Notes: generated from the letters alone by a model not told the origin. DNA of 64,000 nt from Pelomonas sp047654785 (GCF_047654785.1 NZ_JASGKQ010000003.1:868001-932000); one strand, 5' to 3'; shown: positions 25,459 to 37,788, counted from the first letter of the stretch. Made by a program: numbers and translations.

Positions 25459-26274
25459 GTGACCGCGCCCAAGCGCTTCCCCGCCACGCTCAAGCCCGCC
25501 GCGGCCGCCGTGCAGCGCGAGGTGCTGATGCCGCAGCGCCACCTGCACCAGGCCACGCGCGACGCCGCGCGGCTCGCCCGCCCCAGCGGCACCGGGCTGG
25601 ACGGCGGCGCGGTGCGCGAGCGCATGGTGGCGAGGCTGCGCGCCGAGGGGCGCTTCGACGAGCGCGTGCTGGCCGCGATGGCCGCCGTGCCGCGCCACGA
25701 ATTCGTCGATACCGCGCTGGCCGCGCAGGCCTACGAAGACACGGCCCTGCCCATCGGCCACGGCCAGACCATCTCCAAGCCCTCGGTCGTCGCCCACATG
25801 CTCGGGCTGCTGTTCGCCGGCCACGGCGCGCGGCAGCGCGGCTCGCTGGGCCGGGTGCTGGAGATCGGCACCGGCTGTGGCTACCAGGCCGCCGTCATCG
25901 CGCTGCTGGCGCGCCAGCTGACCACCATCGAACGCCTGCAGGGCCTGCACGACAAGGCGCGGCAGAACCTGCAGCGCGTGGCCCTGCCCCGCTCGCAGCC
26001 GGCGCCGCGGCTCATCTGGGGCGACGGCCACGCCGGCCACGCGGCCAGCGGCCCGTTCGACAGCATCATCGCCGCGGCCGGCGGCGAGGACCTCCCGCCG
26101 GCCTGGGCGGCGCAGCTGGCCCCAGGCGGCCGGCTCGTGGCGCCCATGGCCGCCGCCGGCCGCGGCCAGGTGCTGGTCGTGCTGGACCACGTCGTCGAAG
26201 GCGGCGCCAGCCGCTGGGTGCGCAGCGAGCACGAGGCGGTGCTGTTCGTCCCCCTAAAATCCGGCGTCGTCTGA
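25459..26274 (+). CDS. pcm: Pcm, protein-L-isoaspartate O-methyltransferase
   Basis: A 271-residue SAM-dependent methyltransferase that repairs isoaspartyl residues in ageing proteins. The substrate motif is VPRHEFVDTALAAQAYEDTA and ALPIGHGQTISKPSVVAHML; the SAM site is VLEIGTGCGYQAAVIALLA, followed by TTIERLQGLHDKARQNL. The N-terminus is about 50 residues longer than in E. coli (208). A GTG at 25459, one base after the surE stop, is the best start; no ATG lies before about residue 24. The spacing implies coupling to surE. Confidence 0.92.
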   Translation: MTAPKRFPATLKPAAAAVQREVLMPQRHLHQATRDAARLARPSGTGLDGGAVRERMVARLRAEGRFDERVLAAMAAVPRHEFVDTALAAQAYEDTALPIGHGQTISKPSVVAHMLGLLFAGHGARQRGSLGRVLEIGTGCGYQAAVIALLARQLTTIERLQGLHDKARQNLQRVALPRSQPAPRLIWGDGHAGHAASGPFDSIIAAAGGEDLPPAWAAQLAPGGRLVAPMAAAGRGQVLVVLDHVVEGGASRWVRSEHEAVLFVPLKSGVV

Positions 26275-26334
26275 GACCGCTGGCGCGCCGCGCCACGCCA
26301 TCCGGGCGGCCCTCCCACGTGCACCAGCCCCACG

Positions 26335-27219
26335 ATGCCTTCACGCCTGCGCCACCTTTCCGTCCTCCTCGCCGCCCCGCTGCTGCTCAGCGCCTGCGGC
26401 ACGTCGCTGAACCGGGCCCCGGTCGAGGACCGCAACCCGCAGCCCAGGGCCGCCGCGCCCGCGGCGTCCGCCGCCGAGGCGCACGAGGTCAAGCCGCCGC
26501 CCGGCGCCGAGAACGCCGGCAAGCCCGGCTACTACACGGTCAAGCTGGGCGACGCGCTGATCCGCATCGCGCTGGACAACGGCCAGAGCTGGCGCGACGT
26601 CGCCCGGTGGAACGGCCTGGAGAACCCCAACCGCATCGAGGTGGGCCAGGTGCTGCGCGTGGTGCCGCCGGGCGTGGACGCCAGCGCCGCGACGGCGCGG
26701 CCCATCGCCAGCGCCGGCAAGGTCGAGTCGCGGCCGCTGGACGCGAAGCCGCCGGTGGCCTCGGCCAGCGCGGCGCCCGCGCCGGCAAAGGAGCCGACCA
26801 AGGAGCCGGCGAAAGAGCCGGCGAAGGAAGCCGCCGCCGCGTCGGACGATGACGCGCCGGCCTGGGCCTGGCCGGTGTCGCAGCCCGTCAGCGCCGGTTT
26901 CGACGAGCAGCGCAACAAGGGGCTGGACTTCGCCGGCAAGGCGGGCGACCCGGTCTTCGCGGTCGCCGACGGCCGCGTCGTCTACGCCGGCTCGGGCTTG
27001 CGCGGCTACGGCAACCTGGTCATCATCAAGCACAACAACACCTACCTCACGGCCTACGCCCACAACCGGGCGATGCTGGTCGAGCAGGATCAAGCCGTGC
27101 GCAAGGGCCAGAGGATTGCCGAGATGGGTTCCACCGAGAGCGACTCCGTGAAGCTGCACTTCGAGGTGCGCAAGCTCGGCAAGCCCGTCGATCCGGCCAA
27201 GCTGCTGCCGCCGCGCTGA
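26335..27219 (+). CDS. nlpD: NlpD-type lipoprotein, LysM and degenerate LytM domains
   Basis: A 294-residue lipoprotein. The signal peptide ends in the lipobox LLSAC (Cys near residue 21). A LysM domain follows (about 61-110: YYTVKLGDALIRIALDNGQS), then a Lys/Pro/Glu-rich linker with PAKEPTKEPAKEPAK repeats, then an M23/LytM domain (about 180-290). The first zinc ligand is missing (NKGLDF in place of H-x-G-x-D) and the last motif is KLHFEVR instead of HxH. It should therefore activate amidases, as known for NlpD, rather than cut murein itself. It stands between pcm and rpoS; rpoS promoters are often inside nlpD. Confidence 0.93.
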   Translation: MPSRLRHLSVLLAAPLLLSACGTSLNRAPVEDRNPQPRAAAPAASAAEAHEVKPPPGAENAGKPGYYTVKLGDALIRIALDNGQSWRDVARWNGLENPNRIEVGQVLRVVPPGVDASAATARPIASAGKVESRPLDAKPPVASASAAPAPAKEPTKEPAKEPAKEAAAASDDDAPAWAWPVSQPVSAGFDEQRNKGLDFAGKAGDPVFAVADGRVVYAGSGLRGYGNLVIIKHNNTYLTAYAHNRAMLVEQDQAVRKGQRIAEMGSTESDSVKLHFEVRKLGKPVDPAKLLPPR

Positions 27220-27262
27220 CGCCCGAGCCGCACGGACGACACCCCGGGCCAGCGACCACGCC

Positions 27263-28273
27263 ATGAAACGCGCTGCGCCCCTCCCGAACGGCCATGACGG
27301 CCACGACAGCCCTGGCGGCGCCGCCGCAGGCGAGCCGGGCGGGGTGCCGCCGGCGCTGAACGGCGGGCCGCCGGCGGGCGGCGACGAGCGTGCGCTGCTG
27401 CGCCAGGCGGGCGGCGAGGTCGAGTCCGGCAATGCGCTGCAGGCCTATCTGCGCGACATCCGCCGCACGCCGCTGCTGACGCCGCAGCAGGAGTTCGACA
27501 CGGCGCAGGCCGCGCGCGCGGGCGACTTCGAGGCCCGCCAGGCCATGATCGAGCACAACCTGCGGCTGGTCGTCAGCATCGCCAAGAACTACCTGGGCCG
27601 CGGCCTGCCGATGAGCGACCTCATCGAGGAGGGCAACCTCGGCCTGATGCATGCGATCGGCAAGTTCGAGCCGGAGCGGGGCTTCCGCTTCTCGACCTAT
27701 GCGAGCTGGTGGATCCGCCAGAGCATCGAGCGCGCGCTGATGCAGCAGGCGCGCCTGGTGCGGCTGCCGGTGCACATCGTGCGCGAGTTGAACCAGGTGC
27801 TGAAGGCCCGCCGCGCACTGGAGGCGCTGCAGAGCGCGCAGGGTGCGGAGGGCCGCGTGCGCGCCGAGGACGTGGCCCAGGCCCTGGGCCGGCCGGTGGA
27901 CGAGGTGGCCCAGTTGCTGGCCCATGCCGAACTGCCCAGCTCGCTGGATTCGCCGGTCGAGCGCCATGGCGAGGGCGGCGAGTCCATGCTGGACCTCGTG
28001 GCCGACGAGCAGGCCATCGACCCGATGGGGCTGCGCCTGTCGCACGAGGTCGAGGCGCTGCTGCGCCACGGCCTGGCCAGCCTGAACGAGCGCGAGCGCG
28101 AGGTGCTGTCGGGCCGCTACGGGCTCGCCGACCGCGAGCCGGAGACGCTGGACGTGCTGGCCATCCGCCTGAAGCTCACGCGCGAGCGCATCCGCCAGAT
28201 CCAGATCGAGGCGCTGGCCAAGCTCAAGCGCAACATGATGCGGCATGGCGTGGACCGGGACTCGATCTTCTAG
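27263..28273 (+). CDS. rpoS: RpoS, stationary-phase sigma factor
   Basis: A 336-residue sigma-70 family factor. After a Gly/Pro-rich start come region 1.2 (ALQAYLRDIRRTPLLTPQQE), region 2 (ARQAMIEHNLRLVVSIAKNY, DLIEEGNLGLMHAIGKFEP, RFSTYASWWIRQSIERAL), region 3 and region 4 (SLNEREREVLSGRYGL and LTRERIRQIQIEALAKLKRN). The DLIEEGNLGLMHAI form and length distinguish RpoS from RpoD and RpoH. It controls the general stress response. The context surE-pcm-nlpD confirms the assignment. The 43-nt gap to nlpD has no obvious promoter. Confidence 0.95.
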   Translation: MKRAAPLPNGHDGHDSPGGAAAGEPGGVPPALNGGPPAGGDERALLRQAGGEVESGNALQAYLRDIRRTPLLTPQQEFDTAQAARAGDFEARQAMIEHNLRLVVSIAKNYLGRGLPMSDLIEEGNLGLMHAIGKFEPERGFRFSTYASWWIRQSIERALMQQARLVRLPVHIVRELNQVLKARRALEALQSAQGAEGRVRAEDVAQALGRPVDEVAQLLAHAELPSSLDSPVERHGEGGESMLDLVADEQAIDPMGLRLSHEVEALLRHGLASLNEREREVLSGRYGLADREPETLDVLAIRLKLTRERIRQIQIEALAKLKRNMMRHGVDRDSIF

Positions 28274-28276
28274 GCC

Positions 28277-28295
28277 TGCCGGGATAATCCCGGCC
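28277..28295. promoter_or_regulatory. Palindrome containing the -10-like box of rlmD
   Basis: GCCGGGAT-A-ATCCCGGC is a perfect 17-nt palindrome whose centre supplies GATAAT (28283-28288), nine bases before the rlmD ATG. It lies in the 24-nt gap after rpoS. It may be a promoter with an operator-like symmetry or a small RNA hairpin. Confidence 0.4.
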
Positions 28296-28297
28296 CT

Positions 28298-29650
28298 ATG
28301 ACTCAGACAACGGATTGGCTCAAGGTCGAGAGCCTCGAGCTTGAAGCGCAGGGCGTGGCGCACAACGCCGAGGGCAAGGTGGTGTTCATCGACGGCGCGC
28401 TGCCGGGCGAGATCGTGAAGGCGCAGATCGCGCGCCGCAAGAACAACTGGGAGCAGGGCCAGCTCGCCGAGATCCGCAAGGAGAGCCCGCTGCGCGTGAC
28501 GCCCGGCTGCCCGCATTTCGGCCTGCATGCCGGCGCCTGCGGCGGCTGCAAGATGCAGCACCTGCACGCGGGCGCGCAGGTGGCGGTGAAGCAGCGCGTC
28601 GTCGAGGACCAGCTCTGGCACCTGGGCAAGGTCAGGCCCGAGACGCTGCTGCGGCCGATCGAAGGGCCGGCCTGGGGCTACCGCTACCGCGCGCGCTTCT
28701 CGGTGCGCTATGTGGCGAAGAAGGGCGTGGTGCTGATCGGCTTCCACGAGCGCAAGAGCCGCTACGTGGCCGACATGCAGGTCTGCAAGGTCGTGCCCCG
28801 GGCGGTCAGCGACCTGCTGATGCCGCTGCGCGCGTTGATCGCCGCGATGGCCGAGCGCGACCGCCTGCCGCAGATCGAGCTGGCGATGGGCGACGAGGTC
28901 ATCGCGCTGGTGCTGCGCCACCTGAACCCGCTGCCGGCGGGCGACCTCGCGCTGCTGCGCGAGTTCGCCGCACGGCATGGCGTGCAGTGGTGGCTGCAGC
29001 CCAAGGGGCCGGACACGGTGGCGCTGCTGGACGAGGGCGGTCCGCAGCTGGCCTATGCGCTGCCGGAGTTCGGCATCCGGATGCCGTTCAAGCCCACCGA
29101 TTTCACGCAGGTCAACCCGCACATCAACGCGACGCTGGTGGGCCGCGCGCTGCGGCTGCTGGCCGTGGCGCCCGGGGACCGCGTGATCGACTGGTTCTGC
29201 GGACTGGGCAACTTCACGCTGCCGCTGGCCACGCAGGCGCGCGAGGTGCTTGGCATCGAGGGCAGCGAGGCGCTGGTGCAGCGCTCGCGCGAGAACGCGG
29301 CCGCCAACGGGCTGGCGCACAAGACGAGTTTCGTCGCGCGCAACCTGTTCGAGATGACGCCCGCGCTGTTGGCCCAGGACGGCACGGCCGACCGCTGGCT
29401 GATCGACCCGCCGCGCGAGGGCGCCTTTGCGCTGGCCAAGGCCGTGGCCGACATCGCGCAGGACCCGTCGCTGGCGCCCGGCTGGGTGGCGCCGAAGCGC
29501 ATCGTCTACGTCAGCTGCAACCCCGCGACGCTGGCGCGCGACGCCGGCCTGCTGGTCAACGTGGCCGGCTACCGCTGCACGGCGGCCAGCGCGGTGAACA
29601 TGTTCCCGCACACCGCGCACGTCGAAAGCATCGCCGTCTTCGACCGCTGA
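28298..29650 (+). CDS. rlmD: RlmD, 23S rRNA (uracil-1939-C5)-methyltransferase
   Basis: A 450-residue enzyme. An N-terminal TRAM-like domain (VESLELEAQGVAHNAEGKVV) precedes the iron-sulfur cluster cysteines (CPHFGLHAGACGGCKMQH). The SAM site reads VIDWFCGLGNFTLPLATQAR, and the catalytic nucleophile is in IVYVSCNPATLARDAG. The ending NMFPHTAHVESIAVFDR is typical. It methylates U1939 of 23S rRNA. The ATG at 28298 lies nine bases after a GATAAT and has no Shine-Dalgarno, suggesting a leaderless message. It follows rpoS, a frequent order in betaproteobacteria. Confidence 0.95.
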   Translation: MTQTTDWLKVESLELEAQGVAHNAEGKVVFIDGALPGEIVKAQIARRKNNWEQGQLAEIRKESPLRVTPGCPHFGLHAGACGGCKMQHLHAGAQVAVKQRVVEDQLWHLGKVRPETLLRPIEGPAWGYRYRARFSVRYVAKKGVVLIGFHERKSRYVADMQVCKVVPRAVSDLLMPLRALIAAMAERDRLPQIELAMGDEVIALVLRHLNPLPAGDLALLREFAARHGVQWWLQPKGPDTVALLDEGGPQLAYALPEFGIRMPFKPTDFTQVNPHINATLVGRALRLLAVAPGDRVIDWFCGLGNFTLPLATQAREVLGIEGSEALVQRSRENAAANGLAHKTSFVARNLFEMTPALLAQDGTADRWLIDPPREGAFALAKAVADIAQDPSLAPGWVAPKRIVYVSCNPATLARDAGLLVNVAGYRCTAASAVNMFPHTAHVESIAVFDR

Positions 29651-29680
29651 AAAAGAAAAGGAGCCGCGTCAGCAGGCTCC
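29650..29680 (-). terminator. Terminator between rlmD and the Bax-inhibitor-like gene
   Basis: On the minus strand GGAGCC (29680-29675), a nine-base loop, GGCTCC (29665-29660) and then TTTTCTTTTT form a standard intrinsic terminator for the YccA-like gene. On the plus strand the same stem may help to end rlmD but lacks a T tract. Confidence 0.75.
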
Positions 29681-29727
29681 TCATCCAGCGGCACTGGCGG
29701 AACCGGCTCTGCCGGGCCGCTCAGTGC

Positions 29728-29743
29728 GCCCCCTCGAGGGGGC
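29728..29743. repeat. Short perfect palindrome
   Basis: GCCCCCTCGAGGGGGC, followed by GGCGCGTCAGCGCC, lies in the 123-nt gap between the convergent rlmD and YccA-like genes. The stems could form a cruciform or RNA hairpin. Similar C-run/G-run palindromes are frequent between genes in Burkholderiales (recollection, not checked). Confidence 0.5.
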
Positions 29744-29773
29744 GGCGCGTCAGCGCCTTCGGGGGTGGGTTAT

Positions 29774-30466
29774 CTACTCCCGGTCGCCGCCGAAGATGCC
29801 CAGCAGGCTGAGCAGGCTCTGGAACACGTTGTAGATGTCCAGGTAGATGGCCATCGTCGCGCTGATGTAGTTGGTCTCGCCGCCGTCGATGACGCGCTTG
29901 ATGTCGTACAGCATGAAGGCCGAGAACACGGCCAGCACCAGCACCAGGATCGTCAGCATCAGCGCCGACGACTGCAGGAAGATGTTGGCGATGCCGGCCA
30001 CCATCAGGATGACGGCGCCCACCAGCAGGAACTTGCCCATGGCGGACAGGTCGCGCTTGATGACCGTGGCCAGGCTGGCCATCGTGAAGAAGATCGCCGC
30101 GGTGCCGCCGAAGGCCGTCATGACCAGCGAGGTGCCGTTCCTGAAGCCCAGCACGTGGCCCACCAGGCGCGACAGCATCAGGCCCATGAAGAACGTGAAG
30201 CCCAGCAGCACGGCCACGCCGGCGGCGCTGTTCTTGGTCTTCTCGACGGCGAACATCAGCCCGAACGCGCCGATGAAGAAGACGAGCGTGCTCATGCCCG
30301 GGCTCATCGTGGCGAACAGGCCGGTGGCGACGCCGACCCAGGCGCCCAGCACCGTGGGAACCAGGGACAGCGCCAGCAGCCAGTAGGTGTTGCGCAGCAC
30401 GCGCTGGCGGTCGGTGGCCAGGCCGCCGGGGGCGTAGCCGTATTGCGTTTGCAAGGTGTCGTTCAT
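29774..30466 (-). CDS. Bax inhibitor-1 / YccA family membrane protein
   Basis: A 230-residue protein with seven hydrophobic helices. The BI-1 family pattern is visible in RQRVLRNTYWLLALSLVPTV at the start, in VMTAFGGTAAIFFTMASLAT and in the C-terminal acidic segment VFSAFMLYDIKRVIDGGETN with YISATMAIYLDIYNVFQSLL. In E. coli YccA interacts with and modulates the protease FtsH; ftsH is at 38570. YbhL-like calcium-leak proteins belong to the same family, so the precise role is open. A terminator follows 94 nt downstream. Confidence 0.9.
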   Translation of the reverse strand: MNDTLQTQYGYAPGGLATDRQRVLRNTYWLLALSLVPTVLGAWVGVATGLFATMSPGMSTLVFFIGAFGLMFAVEKTKNSAAGVAVLLGFTFFMGLMLSRLVGHVLGFRNGTSLVMTAFGGTAAIFFTMASLATVIKRDLSAMGKFLLVGAVILMVAGIANIFLQSSALMLTILVLVLAVFSAFMLYDIKRVIDGGETNYISATMAIYLDIYNVFQSLLSLLGIFGGDRE

Positions 30467-30556
30467 GACGATCCTCCGAAAGACGAATGGAAACGTGCCG
30501 ATTTTAGTTGCGGCAACAGCCGGCTACATTGAGGCTTTTATCGGGAAAACAAGGCC

Positions 30557-30958
30557 ATGAAGCAGCAAGTCCAGCTCGAACTCGAAGACGTGAAACGCAT
30601 CGCCGCGGCCGCCGAGGCGCACGCCCGCGCCCAGGGCTGGGCGGTCAGCGTCGCCATCGTCGACGCGGGAGGCCACCTGCTGTGGCTGCAGCGCCTGGAC
30701 GGCGCCGCGCCCATCTCCGCGCAGATCGCGCCGGCCAAGGCGCAGACGGCCGCGCTGGGCCGCCGCGAGTCCAAGGTCTACGAGGACATGGTCAACCAGG
30801 GCCGGACCTCCTTCCTCAGCGCGCCGGGCCTGCAGGGGCTGCTGGAGGGCGGCCTGCCCATCCTGGTGGACGGGCAGTGCGTGGGCGCGGTGGGCGTCAG
30901 CGGCGTGCGCTCCTTCGAGGATGCGGAGATCGCCCGCGCCGGCATCGCGGCGCTTTGA
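30557..30958 (+). CDS. GlcG/HbpS-like small protein
   Basis: A 133-residue protein of the GlcG/HbpS/PduO-C fold. The hallmark segments are DVKRIAAAAEAHARAQGWAV, VSVAIVDAGGHLLWLQRLDG, and at the end GGLPILVDGQCVGAVGVSGV. Some relatives bind haem or corrinoids; others are of unknown function. No signal peptide is present. It stands alone between the YccA-like gene and carA, divergent from the former over 90 nt. A TACATT about 30 nt before the ATG may be its -10. Confidence 0.82.
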   Translation: MKQQVQLELEDVKRIAAAAEAHARAQGWAVSVAIVDAGGHLLWLQRLDGAAPISAQIAPAKAQTAALGRRESKVYEDMVNQGRTSFLSAPGLQGLLEGGLPILVDGQCVGAVGVSGVRSFEDAEIARAGIAAL

Positions 30959-31004
30959 GGCGGCCCGGGCCGGTTACGAAGCCTCGGTACTAACCCGTGT
31001 CGGC

Positions 31005-31126
31005 TATACTCGATGGGTTTACCTGAACCCACCTGCTGCCCGGCGAAAACCTCCTTGGTTTCTTCAAGCTGACCCGTCTTCGGCCGGGTTGATGCCGGGC
31101 ACGCGCCCCACTTGCGGAGACTCTTT
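31005..31126 (+). promoter_or_regulatory. carA promoter and structured leader
   Basis: TATACT at 31005-31010 is a good -10 without a clear -35. The implied leader of about 110 nt contains a hairpin TGGGTT-TACCTG-AACCCA (31014-31031) near the transcript start and a second one, ACCCG (31072-31076) with CGGGT (31085-31089). GGAG at 31116-31119 is the ribosome-binding site of carA. Carbamoyl-phosphate synthase operons are commonly controlled by pyrimidine or arginine; whether these hairpins serve that is inference. Confidence 0.5.
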
Positions 31127-32287
<1,161 letters not shown>

Positions 32288-32297
32288 GGACCGCGCG

Positions 32298-32948
32298 ATG
32301 TTCGGCATCACCGACCTCGGCACCTACCTCGCGGCAGCGATCTTCATCATCCTGCTGCCGGGGCCCAACTCGCTGTACGTGCTGTCTGTCGCGGCCCAGC
32401 GCGGCGTGCGCGCCGGCTACACGGCCGCCTGCGGCGTGTTCGTCGGCGACACGGTGTTGATGACGGCCGCGGCCGCTGGTGGTGCCTCGCTGCTGATGGC
32501 CAGCCCGCAGGTCTTCTTCGTCGTGAAGATGGTGGGTGCGGCCTACCTCGGCTGGATCGGCATCCAGCTGCTGCGCGGCGGCGTGAAGAGCTGGCGCGGC
32601 GGGACCTTGGCAGCGGGGCAGGCCGAGGCGCCGCGCGCCGTCGATGCCCGCCAGCCCTTCCGCAAGGCGCTGGTCGTCAGCCTGCTGAACCCCAAGGCCA
32701 TCGCCTTCCTGCTGTCCTTCTTCATCCAGTTCGTCGATCCGGCCTACCCGCACCCGGCGCTGACCTTCCTGATCCTGGGTTCCATCATCCAGGTGCTCAG
32801 CTTTCTCTACCTCTCGACGCTGATCTTCGCCGGCGCCCGCCTCGCGGCGGCCTTCCGCGCGCGGCGCCGGCTCTCCGGTGCCGCCAATGCCGGCGTCGGC
32901 GCACTTTTCGTGGGGTTCGGGGCCAAGCTGGCCACGGCCACGCTCTAA
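32298..32948 (+). CDS. leuE: LeuE-type amino acid exporter (LysE/RhtB family)
   Basis: A 216-residue exporter with six predicted helices. The start MFGITDLGTYLAAAIFIILL runs into PGPNSLYVLSVAAQRGVRAG, then YTAACGVFVGDTVLMTAAAA; NPKAIAFLLSFFIQFVDPAY and GALFVGFGAKLATATL match E. coli LeuE closely. LeuE exports leucine and related amino acids across the inner membrane. It lies between carA and carB, 10 and 15 nt from them, so it is cotranscribed. This arrangement is common in betaproteobacteria as far as recalled; the metabolic reason is unclear. Confidence 0.88.
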   Translation: MFGITDLGTYLAAAIFIILLPGPNSLYVLSVAAQRGVRAGYTAACGVFVGDTVLMTAAAAGGASLLMASPQVFFVVKMVGAAYLGWIGIQLLRGGVKSWRGGTLAAGQAEAPRAVDARQPFRKALVVSLLNPKAIAFLLSFFIQFVDPAYPHPALTFLILGSIIQVLSFLYLSTLIFAGARLAAAFRARRRLSGAANAGVGALFVGFGAKLATATL

Positions 32949-32963
32949 GCAGACTCGCAAGCC

Positions 32964-36239
<3,276 letters not shown>

Positions 36240-36250
36240 CGGTCCGCCCC

Positions 36251-36275
36251 GGCCCCGTCGGGCAACGCCGGGGCC
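36251..36275 (+). terminator. Hairpin after carB
   Basis: GGCCCCG (36251-36257) pairs with CGGGGCC (36269-36275). It is followed by TTCAGGGTTTG rather than a T run, so it is at best a weak intrinsic terminator. Confidence 0.45.
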
Positions 36276-36325
36276 TTCAGGGTTTGTGCGGGCGGCCCGT
36301 GGCCGTTGGCAGCATCGGGCTGGCT

Positions 36326-36398
36326 TAAAATCCGGCCTCCATTGATTCCGCCGCCGCCGTCCAGGAGCGCCTGGGCCGCAGCGGCGGAACTCTTTTTG
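36326..36398 (+). promoter_or_regulatory. greA promoter and leader terminator (attenuator)
   Basis: TAAAAT at 36326-36331 is a likely -10, with TTGGCA (36306-36311) or CCGTTG (36303-36308) as imperfect -35. About 15 nt downstream TTCCGCCGC (36346-36354) pairs with GCGGCGGAA (36381-36389), with an inner CCAGG-AGCG-CCTGG stem, and CTCTTTTTG follows at once. This is a full intrinsic terminator lying between the promoter and greA (ATG 36415). E. coli greA has a comparable leader terminator giving short GraL RNAs. Confidence 0.65.
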
Positions 36399-36414
36399 TC
36401 CATCGAGTTTTGAC

Positions 36415-36891
36415 ATGACGACCATCCCCCTGACCACGCGCGGCGCCGAGAAGCTGAAGGAAGAGCTGCACCGCCTGAAGACCGTGGAGCGCCATGCGGT
36501 GATCCAGGCCATCGCCGAGGCGCGCGCGCAGGGCGACCTGAGCGAGAACGCCGAGTACGAGGCCGCCAAGGACAAGCAGGGCTTCATCGAGGGCCGCATC
36601 CTGGAGATCGAAGGCAAGCTGGCCGCCGCGCAGGTCATCGACCCCGCCGCGCTCGATGCCGGCGGCCGCGTGGTGTTCGGCGCCACGGTGGACCTGGAGG
36701 ACGAGGACAGCGGCAACGCCGTGACCTACCAGATCACCGGCGACGACGAGGCCGACATCAAGCTGGGCCGCATCTCGATCAGCTCGCCCATCGCGCGCGC
36801 GCTGATCGGCAAGGAAGCCGGCGACACCGCCGAGGTGCAGGCGCCGGGCGGCGTGCGCCGCTACGAGATCATCGCTGTCCGCTACGAGTGA
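36415..36891 (+). CDS. greA: GreA, transcription elongation factor
   Basis: A 158-residue protein. The N-terminal coiled coil has LTTRGAEKLKEELHRLKTVE, LSENAEYEAAKDKQGFIEGR (the acidic tip residues that reach the RNA polymerase active site) and EIEGKLAAAQVID. The C-terminal FKBP-like domain has GATVDLEDEDSGNAVTYQIT and ISISSPIARALIGKEAGDTA. It rescues backtracked RNA polymerase by stimulating transcript cleavage. The ATG shows only a weak GAG upstream. The stop shares its last base with the start of the DUF4149 gene (TGATG). Confidence 0.96.
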   Translation: MTTIPLTTRGAEKLKEELHRLKTVERHAVIQAIAEARAQGDLSENAEYEAAKDKQGFIEGRILEIEGKLAAAQVIDPAALDAGGRVVFGATVDLEDEDSGNAVTYQITGDDEADIKLGRISISSPIARALIGKEAGDTAEVQAPGGVRRYEIIAVRYE

Positions 36892-37334
36892 TGGTCGCGC
36901 GGCTGCAGGCCCTGCTGGCCGCCCTGTGGGGCGGCTTTTTGCTGTGCATCGCGTCCGTCGCCACGCCCAGCGCGTTCGCCGTGCTGGAGCGGGCGCAGGC
37001 CGGCGCCTACGTGGCGCGGGTGTTCGCCGTCGAGGCGCAGGCCAGCCTGGCGGTGGCCCTGGTGCTGATGCTGCTCGAGCGCCGCCTCGCGCGCGAGGCG
37101 CTGGCGGCGGGCGTGGCGCGCCCGGTGTTCTCGGCCAGGCTGCTGCTGCCGGCCGTGGCGCTGTTCTGCACCGTGGCCGGCTACTACGGCCTGCAGCCGC
37201 TGATGGCCCAGGCCCGGGCCGGCGTGGGCGTCGCGTCCTTCGCGGCGCTGCACGGCGTGTCGCTGGCCTTCTTCGGCGTCAAGGGCCTGGCGGTGCTGGC
37301 CCTGGCCTGGCTCAGTCTGAAGCGGACTTCTTGA
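36891..37334 (+). CDS. DUF4149 family membrane protein
   Basis: A 147-residue inner-membrane protein with four predicted helices. ALWGGFLLCIASVATPSAFAVL and ALLWG-like openings, FAVEAQASLAVALVLMLLER in helix 2 and FAALHGVSLAFFGVKGLAVL in helix 4 fit DUF4149, whose function is unknown. The start codon overlaps the greA stop, so it is translated with greA. Its last 23 nt overlap the 3' end of yhbY on the other strand. Confidence 0.82.
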   Translation: MVARLQALLAALWGGFLLCIASVATPSAFAVLERAQAGAYVARVFAVEAQASLAVALVLMLLERRLAREALAAGVARPVFSARLLLPAVALFCTVAGYYGLQPLMAQARAGVGVASFAALHGVSLAFFGVKGLAVLALAWLSLKRTS

Positions 37335-37788
37335 CGCTGGTCATGCGGCGCTTCTTGGCCCGCTTGACCTCGCCGCCCTGGGTCACGCGCTCGTTGCCCA
37401 TGACCTTGACCTTGTTCACCTGCGGGCGGCCGTTGCCGCTCTTGGAGAACTTGACGATCTTGACCACGCGCGGGCCGGGCATCGCGCCGTCGCGCTCGGC
37501 CCGGGCCTTCTCGGCGACGGGGCGCCACAGCACCAGCAGCTTGCCGATGTGCTGGATGGGCGCGGCGTTCAGCTCGTCGCACAGCTGCGCGAGCATGGCC
37601 TCGCGGGCGGCGCGGTCGTCGCCGAGCACGCGCACCTTGATGAGGCCGTGCGAGGCCAGCGCCGCGTCGGTTTCCTTGACGACGGCGGGCGTCAGGCCCT
37701 CGCCGCCGATCATCACGACCGGGTCGAGATGATGGGCATCGGCGCGCTTGTCCTTGCGCTGGGCGGGGGTCAGGTTGATTTGAGGCAT
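37312..37788 (-). CDS. yhbY: YhbY, CRS1/YhbY-family RNA-binding protein
   Basis: A 158-residue protein. Residues 1-100 form the CRM domain (MPQINLTPAQRKDKRADAHH, VMIGGEGLTPAVVKETDAAL, GLIKVRVLGDD, and HIGKLLVLWRP). A basic tail follows, rich in Lys/Arg, that is longer than in E. coli YhbY (97 residues). The family associates with pre-50S ribosomal particles. It is divergent from rlmE, with only 20 nt between the start codons. Confidence 0.9.
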   Translation of the reverse strand: MPQINLTPAQRKDKRADAHHLDPVVMIGGEGLTPAVVKETDAALASHGLIKVRVLGDDRAAREAMLAQLCDELNAAPIQHIGKLLVLWRPVAEKARAERDGAMPGPRVVKIVKFSKSGNGRPQVNKVKVMGNERVTQGGEVKRAKKRRMTSVKKSASD

